A stretch of DNA of 17,859 nt from an uncultured Oscillospiraceae bacterium (lineage in GTDB: Bacteria; Bacillota; Clostridia; UBA1381), in the NCBI GenBank assembly GCA_946531785.1, contig CAMNAT010000010.1, positions 1 to 17,859 on the forward strand, written 5' to 3'. Of this stretch, positions 14,780-17,859 are shown piece by piece; position 1 is the first letter of the stretch, and each line of letters starts with the position of its first letter. The notes beneath the pieces are model-generated. The model searched no databases and had not been told where the DNA came from. It was given only the letters and a program-made list of their open reading frames with translations. The position numbers and the translations under genes were made by a program.

Positions 14780-15640
14780 TTATTTACTCTTCTTTGTGAC
14801 GATCATGTTCTTCTGCTCTATGTACGGTGCTGTAATGATAGTGCCGTCCGGTATATCGATATTCTCTGTGTTGAAGCTCTCGCCCGTTACCGATACCGAC
14901 CAGAACACAACATCCGCAGTACCCGATGAGAGAGCCGTTGCCCTTGCGCCTGAATCTATATTCAGGAACTCAATGTTATAGCCAAGTCTCTTACCCAGCT
15001 CCGCGGCAACCGCTGTGCTGTAGCCAGCAGGCTCGCCGGATACGCTTACAAAGTCCATCTGCGGAAGATCACCGGTAACAGCCACCGTGAGTTTTTTCCA
15101 CTCGTCCTTATGCTCGCACTTTACGGGCTTCGGATATGCCTCACCGATATATGCGTAAAGATAATTTGTTTCAAGATCATCAAAGGTACCGTCATCCTTC
15201 ATTTCGGTTATTGTATCCGAAAGCTTTTTGCACAGCTCCTTGTTATCAGCCTTCAACAGCATACTGAACGATACAGTTACCGGCTCGTTATAATCCTTTA
15301 CCTCAAGCTCTGTGTCCCACGCAGCCATGTACTTCGCTGTCGATTCATTGATCACGATCTCATCTATCTGTCCGGAATCCAATGCAAGCTTCATATTTGA
15401 AAAAGTGTCAAAGAATTTTGTTGTGATCTCCGGCTCACCCTGCTTATGACTGTTCTTTACAAGCAGATTATATTGCTCCTCGCTGATGCCCGCATATGCA
15501 AGTCTGCCGACAATGATCTCATTGCTGTCTGCAGTCCTCTCTGCAGTTTTCTCCGCAGGCTTATCTGCCATGCCGCCGCAGCCGGATACTACAAGCATCA
15601 GCGTTGCCGCCAATGCAACAGTGACCAATCTCTTTTTCAT
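14780..15640 (-). CDS. Substrate-binding lipoprotein, SBP type 3-like with apparently permuted lobes
   Basis: This 286-residue product has a lipoprotein signal with lipobox VSGC (18-21) and should sit on the outer membrane face as a solute receptor. The part after residue 183 looks like the start of a family-3 amino acid-binding protein: LTVAVTGDLPQMDFV, GEPAGYSTAVAAELGKRLGYNIEFLNID, then ALSSGTADVVFW and ITAPYIEQKNMIVTKK. Residues about 41-165 look like the second half of that fold: FFDTFSNMKLALDSGQIDEIVINEST, then a return segment SFSMLLKADNKELCKKLSDTITEMKDDGTFDDL. The two halves are therefore in reverse order compared with the usual layout. An AGGAGG lies 7 nt before the ATG. It is last in its operon, 14 nt after a CmpB-family membrane protein, and no ABC ATPase or standard permease is nearby. 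The ligand is unknown; amino acids are a guess by family. Confidence 0.85.
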   Translation of the reverse strand: MKKRLVTVALAATLMLVVSGCGGMADKPAEKTAERTADSNEIIVGRLAYAGISEEQYNLLVKNSHKQGEPEITTKFFDTFSNMKLALDSGQIDEIVINESTAKYMAAWDTELEVKDYNEPVTVSFSMLLKADNKELCKKLSDTITEMKDDGTFDDLETNYLYAYIGEAYPKPVKCEHKDEWKKLTVAVTGDLPQMDFVSVSGEPAGYSTAVAAELGKRLGYNIEFLNIDSGARATALSSGTADVVFWSVSVTGESFNTENIDIPDGTIITAPYIEQKNMIVTKKSK

Positions 15641-15654
15641 TTCTTTTCCTCCTG

Positions 15655-16398
15655 CTATTTCTTTATAAATTTATTCTTTATCTTTTCAAGCTGGTCGTTA
15701 TACTTCTCGAACCTTAGCTTAGGAAATGCTTTCACGATCCTCTTATACTTTGCCGCCTCCGCATTCAATTCCTCCGCTTTTTCCTTCAGCATTGCCGCTC
15801 TGTCATATATACTCTCGCCTATCTCATCTGATACCGCATGGATACGGTCTCCTACCTCACCCATGACCCGGATGTACTTAGTAAGCTTATTAACAGCCAC
15901 AACGGTTACAACAATGTCTGCAATGAATATCGCGCCAATAGCTATAACCACAACGATACCGACCTGCTCCGGAATAATATGTATCAGCTGCATTACAAAG
16001 GGATGAATAACAGTCATCAATGCGACACATATAAAACCCCAGATGACCGAAAACTTCAGACATATATAGCCACCCAGATTAAACGGCATATCCGAATAAT
16101 CCCACCATCTTGCATGGAATATCTTGTTAAGCAGATACCCTGTGATAAGCTCCATTGCGGATGTCAGTAACGCAGAGCCGATAAACAGAAGCACAAGATT
16201 ATCCTTGATCGGCGTGAGACACAGTATGACACATACACCTCCCGCGCCGTATATCGGACAAACCGGGCCGTTCAGGAAGCCTCGGTTGATAAAATGTCCT
16301 TCATCCAAGCCGCAGTATATGACCTCTATACACCATCCCATAAAGGAATATATAAAGAACATAGCGGCAATCTCATATAGCGTATAGCCTAAGATCAT
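15655..16398 (-). CDS. CmpB/PF06541 family membrane protein (putative ABC-transporter type IV)
   Basis: This 247-residue protein belongs to PF06541, annotated as putative ABC transporter permease, though experimental support for transport is lacking to my knowledge. Family motifs are SFMGWCIEVIYCGL (18-31), FINRGFLNGPVCPIYGAGG (36-54), LLTSAMELITGYLLNKIFHA and the ARWWDYSDMPFNLGGYICL segment. About five helices fill residues 5-170. The last 75 residues (about 173-247) are charged and heptad-like (DRAAMLKEKAEELNAEAAKY), consistent with a cytoplasmic coiled coil. It starts 11 nt after the ACT-domain gene, with GGGGGTGGAG as ribosome site, and is followed 14 nt later by the lipoprotein gene. Whether it works with that lipoprotein is only suggested by adjacency. 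Confidence 0.88.
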   Translation of the reverse strand: MILGYTLYEIAAMFFIYSFMGWCIEVIYCGLDEGHFINRGFLNGPVCPIYGAGGVCVILCLTPIKDNLVLLFIGSALLTSAMELITGYLLNKIFHARWWDYSDMPFNLGGYICLKFSVIWGFICVALMTVIHPFVMQLIHIIPEQVGIVVVIAIGAIFIADIVVTVVAVNKLTKYIRVMGEVGDRIHAVSDEIGESIYDRAAMLKEKAEELNAEAAKYKRIVKAFPKLRFEKYNDQLEKIKNKFIKK

Positions 16399-16409
16399 GC
16401 TCCACCCCC

Positions 16410-16775
16410 TCAGACTACCGTATATCCGGCATCCTCGAGAGCATCAAGAGCCTTTTTGAAGTTTTCTTCTTTTACAAGTATATAATCCGTGTTATAGGTC
16501 GATACGGCAAATATTCCTATACCTTTATCCGCCAGTATCTGTGATAATTTGGAAAGTATCCCTATCAAGGAAAAATCAAGCACTCCCTGTATCCGGAAGC
16601 CTCGCCATCCATCTTCACGCTCGACTGTATGCTCCGGAGTATCCTCCGTTTTACATACCAGCGAAAGCTCCTCATCCGTTTTGCCTATGAAATAGAAGTC
16701 CGAGCCAAGTGAAATATCGTCTATTGACCTTACCTTACATACAGTGAGCTCATGCTCCAAGCTTTTTATTTCCAT
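16410..16775 (-). CDS. ACT domain-containing protein
   Basis: This 121-residue cytoplasmic protein resembles the ACT-domain family with a paired ACT fold. The N-terminal half has ELTVCKVRSIDDI, FYFIGKTDEELSLVCK and an acidic loop; the C-terminal half has the amino-acid-sensing ACT signature, GVLDFSLIGILSKLSQILADKGIGIFAVSTYNTDYILVK. Such proteins usually bind an amino acid and act as sensors or regulators; no enzyme domain is attached. A TTG at 16787 could extend it by four residues, but the ATG at 16775, only 4 nt past the TAA of the upstream gene, is preferred; the only Shine-Dalgarno-like run (GGGGG) is about 12 nt away, suggesting reinitiation after the upstream gene. The pairing with a solute-binding lipoprotein two genes later hints at amino acid sensing, which is inference. 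Confidence 0.85.
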   Translation of the reverse strand: MEIKSLEHELTVCKVRSIDDISLGSDFYFIGKTDEELSLVCKTEDTPEHTVEREDGWRGFRIQGVLDFSLIGILSKLSQILADKGIGIFAVSTYNTDYILVKEENFKKALDALEDAGYTVV

Positions 16776-16779
16776 CGCG

Positions 16780-17859
16780 TTATTCAACCCCCAGTATCGC
16801 TATCTCGCTTATATGACAATAATTCTTTCCCGGGATCGTATCTCCATCTCCGGAATACCTGATATACCTCGCTGTTACGGGCTCGGGGAACATATACTTT
16901 TCAAACCCCTCGCTCTCGCCGGTGTTCTGTGTCTTTTCCAAGGCTGTCTTCCATGTCTCGCCGTCCTCTGAATACTCTATTATAAACGGATATGTGCGCT
17001 CGGCACCCTTCCACATGGCTATCGCAACACCGGAAACAGTCTTTGGATCATCACCGAGATCGACAGTAAGAGTATTTGCGCCGCTCGCCGACCAGCGCGT
17101 CTTAATATCGAGGTCGATCGCGCCCTCCTCCTTGTTGCCGTCATTATCGGACGCGCTTACGCCGTACACATCGAGCTGCTCCTTATAATACTTCTCACCG
17201 GTGGTATTGAGCGCAACTCTCTCGATACGCTCCGGCACTGGAGCATTTTTTATCTCGTCAAGCCTTGCCACCGCAGTCTCGTCAGAAAAGCCTTCTTCAA
17301 CATCACTTACGGTCACAAGCCCGTCATTCCAATAAACATTTTTAAGTATGCTCTCGGTCACAGCCCGAAGCGGAACAAGAGTTCTCTCGTTCTCTATCAC
17401 AGGCGCCGTGTCCATCGTCTTTCCGAAGCTGTTATATAGATCTACCATATCACCGTGAGGAGATGCTGTCTTTCCCTCGTAAGCATATGCGGTATAATCC
17501 GTCTGTCCTATGGTCATTTCAATATAATCGCACAGATCCGGATCATAATAAGCATTATCTCCGAACTTCATGTCATTGCCTAACTGCTTCATAAGAGCAT
17601 TAAACATGTCGTGCGGATGCTTTTTATTATATATATACACCTTCTGCTGCGCTCCGTCCCATTTTACCTCACAGCCGAACGCCTCTGCAATAAATCTTAT
17701 CGGAACAAGCGTTCTGTCGTTTTCGTCTATTACGGGAACAACATCCGTATTATCATTATCTATCCGCATCGGCACACCGTTCACGATCGCCGTAGGCACG
17801 CCTATGGCAAGCTCTACCCTCTCGCCGGTATAAAGCTCTGATATATCCCATCTGCTTGT
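16780..17859 (-). CDS. Secreted protein C-terminus: copper-amine-oxidase-like stalk repeats plus F5/8 type C (discoidin) domain; 5' end off window
   Basis: The frame is open to the right edge, giving at least 359 residues; an apparent start at 17799 is an internal GTG, since the upstream codons continue the domain (ELYTGERVELAIGVPTAIVN). The visible part has two copper amine oxidase N-domain-type stalk repeats: TAIVNGVPMRID with RTLVPIRFIAEAFGCEVKWD, then APVIENERTLVPLRAVTESI with a second strand set. These act as surface spacers, not as oxidases. The C-terminal 125 residues or so form a discoidin/CBM32-like domain (ASDNDGN, DLDIKTRWSASG, TLTVDLGDD, FIIEYSEDGETWK, RYIRYSGDG), common on alginate and pectin lyases. 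The catalytic part, if any, lies outside. The stop TAA is 4 nt before the ACT gene, so it heads that operon. The pectin link is inferred from neighbours. Confidence 0.85.
   Translation of the reverse strand, partial: TSRWDISELYTGERVELAIGVPTAIVNGVPMRIDNDNTDVVPVIDENDRTLVPIRFIAEAFGCEVKWDGAQQKVYIYNKKHPHDMFNALMKQLGNDMKFGDNAYYDPDLCDYIEMTIGQTDYTAYAYEGKTASPHGDMVDLYNSFGKTMDTAPVIENERTLVPLRAVTESILKNVYWNDGLVTVSDVEEGFSDETAVARLDEIKNAPVPERIERVALNTTGEKYYKEQLDVYGVSASDNDGNKEEGAIDLDIKTRWSASGANTLTVDLGDDPKTVSGVAIAMWKGAERTYPFIIEYSEDGETWKTALEKTQNTGESEGFEKYMFPEPVTARYIRYSGDGDTIPGKNYCHISEIAILGVE

Noticed and set aside
14945..14965. IDSGARA in the binding lipoprotein as an ApbE flavinylation site
   Set aside because: It has SGA but not the full Dxx(S/T)GA(T/S) pattern, lies inside a normal binding-protein helix start, and no FMN-bind fold surrounds it.
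17797..17799. GTG at 17799 as the true start of the stalk/discoidin protein
   Set aside because: The upstream 20 codons are open and continue the stalk motif, so the gene runs off the right edge.
16780..17859. Copper amine oxidase enzyme
   Set aside because: Only the stalk-type N-terminal repeats are present; no catalytic domain or topaquinone motif is visible.

Overview
The window looks like a chromosomal segment of an anaerobic, low-to-mid GC Firmicute of the class Clostridia, probably a gut or rumen Oscillospiraceae/Ruminococcus-like bacterium (inference). The evidence is a group-B type [FeFe] hydrogenase, strong AGGAGG ribosome binding sites, sigma-A-like promoters, secreted plant-polysaccharide enzymes with a Clostridia-style copper-amine-oxidase stalk, and families common in Clostridia (DUF975, CmpB/PF06541, NusG domain II with Gx transporter). 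I saw no rRNA, tRNA, CRISPR array, insertion sequence or prophage gene, and no gene-free stretch longer than about 300 bases.

Layout from left to right. Positions 1-2110 (minus): a two-gene pectin unit, a YesU-like DUF1961 protein followed by a secreted family-11 rhamnogalacturonan lyase that runs off the left edge. Positions 2198-3439 (minus): an OFA-type MFS transporter with its own promoter and terminator, divergent from a monomeric [FeFe] hydrogenase (3653-5131, plus). A perfect 21-bp hairpin separates the hydrogenase from a convergent five-gene minus-strand operon (8169 down to 5193): NusG domain II protein, Gx transporter family membrane protein, ApbE flavin transferase lipoprotein, a 69-aa unknown, and a DUF975 membrane protein. 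The first three resemble the EetA/EetB/FmnB part of flavin-based extracellular electron transfer loci. Next comes a membrane-anchored HtrA protease (8349-9578, minus), divergent from a 1634-residue secreted enzyme with two different GH43 catalytic domains, a LamG domain and a CBM42-like module (9816-14720, plus). The right part is a minus-strand operon: a secreted stalk/discoidin-domain protein cut by the right edge, an ACT-domain protein, a CmpB-family membrane protein and a substrate-binding lipoprotein whose two lobes appear in permuted order.

The pectin theme links both ends and the middle: YesU and PL11 act on the rhamnogalacturonan-I backbone, the double GH43 protein would remove arabinan side chains, and the stalk/discoidin protein may be the binding end of another secreted enzyme. 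The hydrogenase and the ApbE operon point to disposal of electrons from fermentation, inside and outside the membrane. The most unusual items are the apparent permutation of the solute-binding lipoprotein, the ApbE triad with no visible flavinylation target but a coupled small unknown protein, and the htrA/GH43 intergenic region with a tandem 11-bp repeat and a possible translationally coupled leader peptide.
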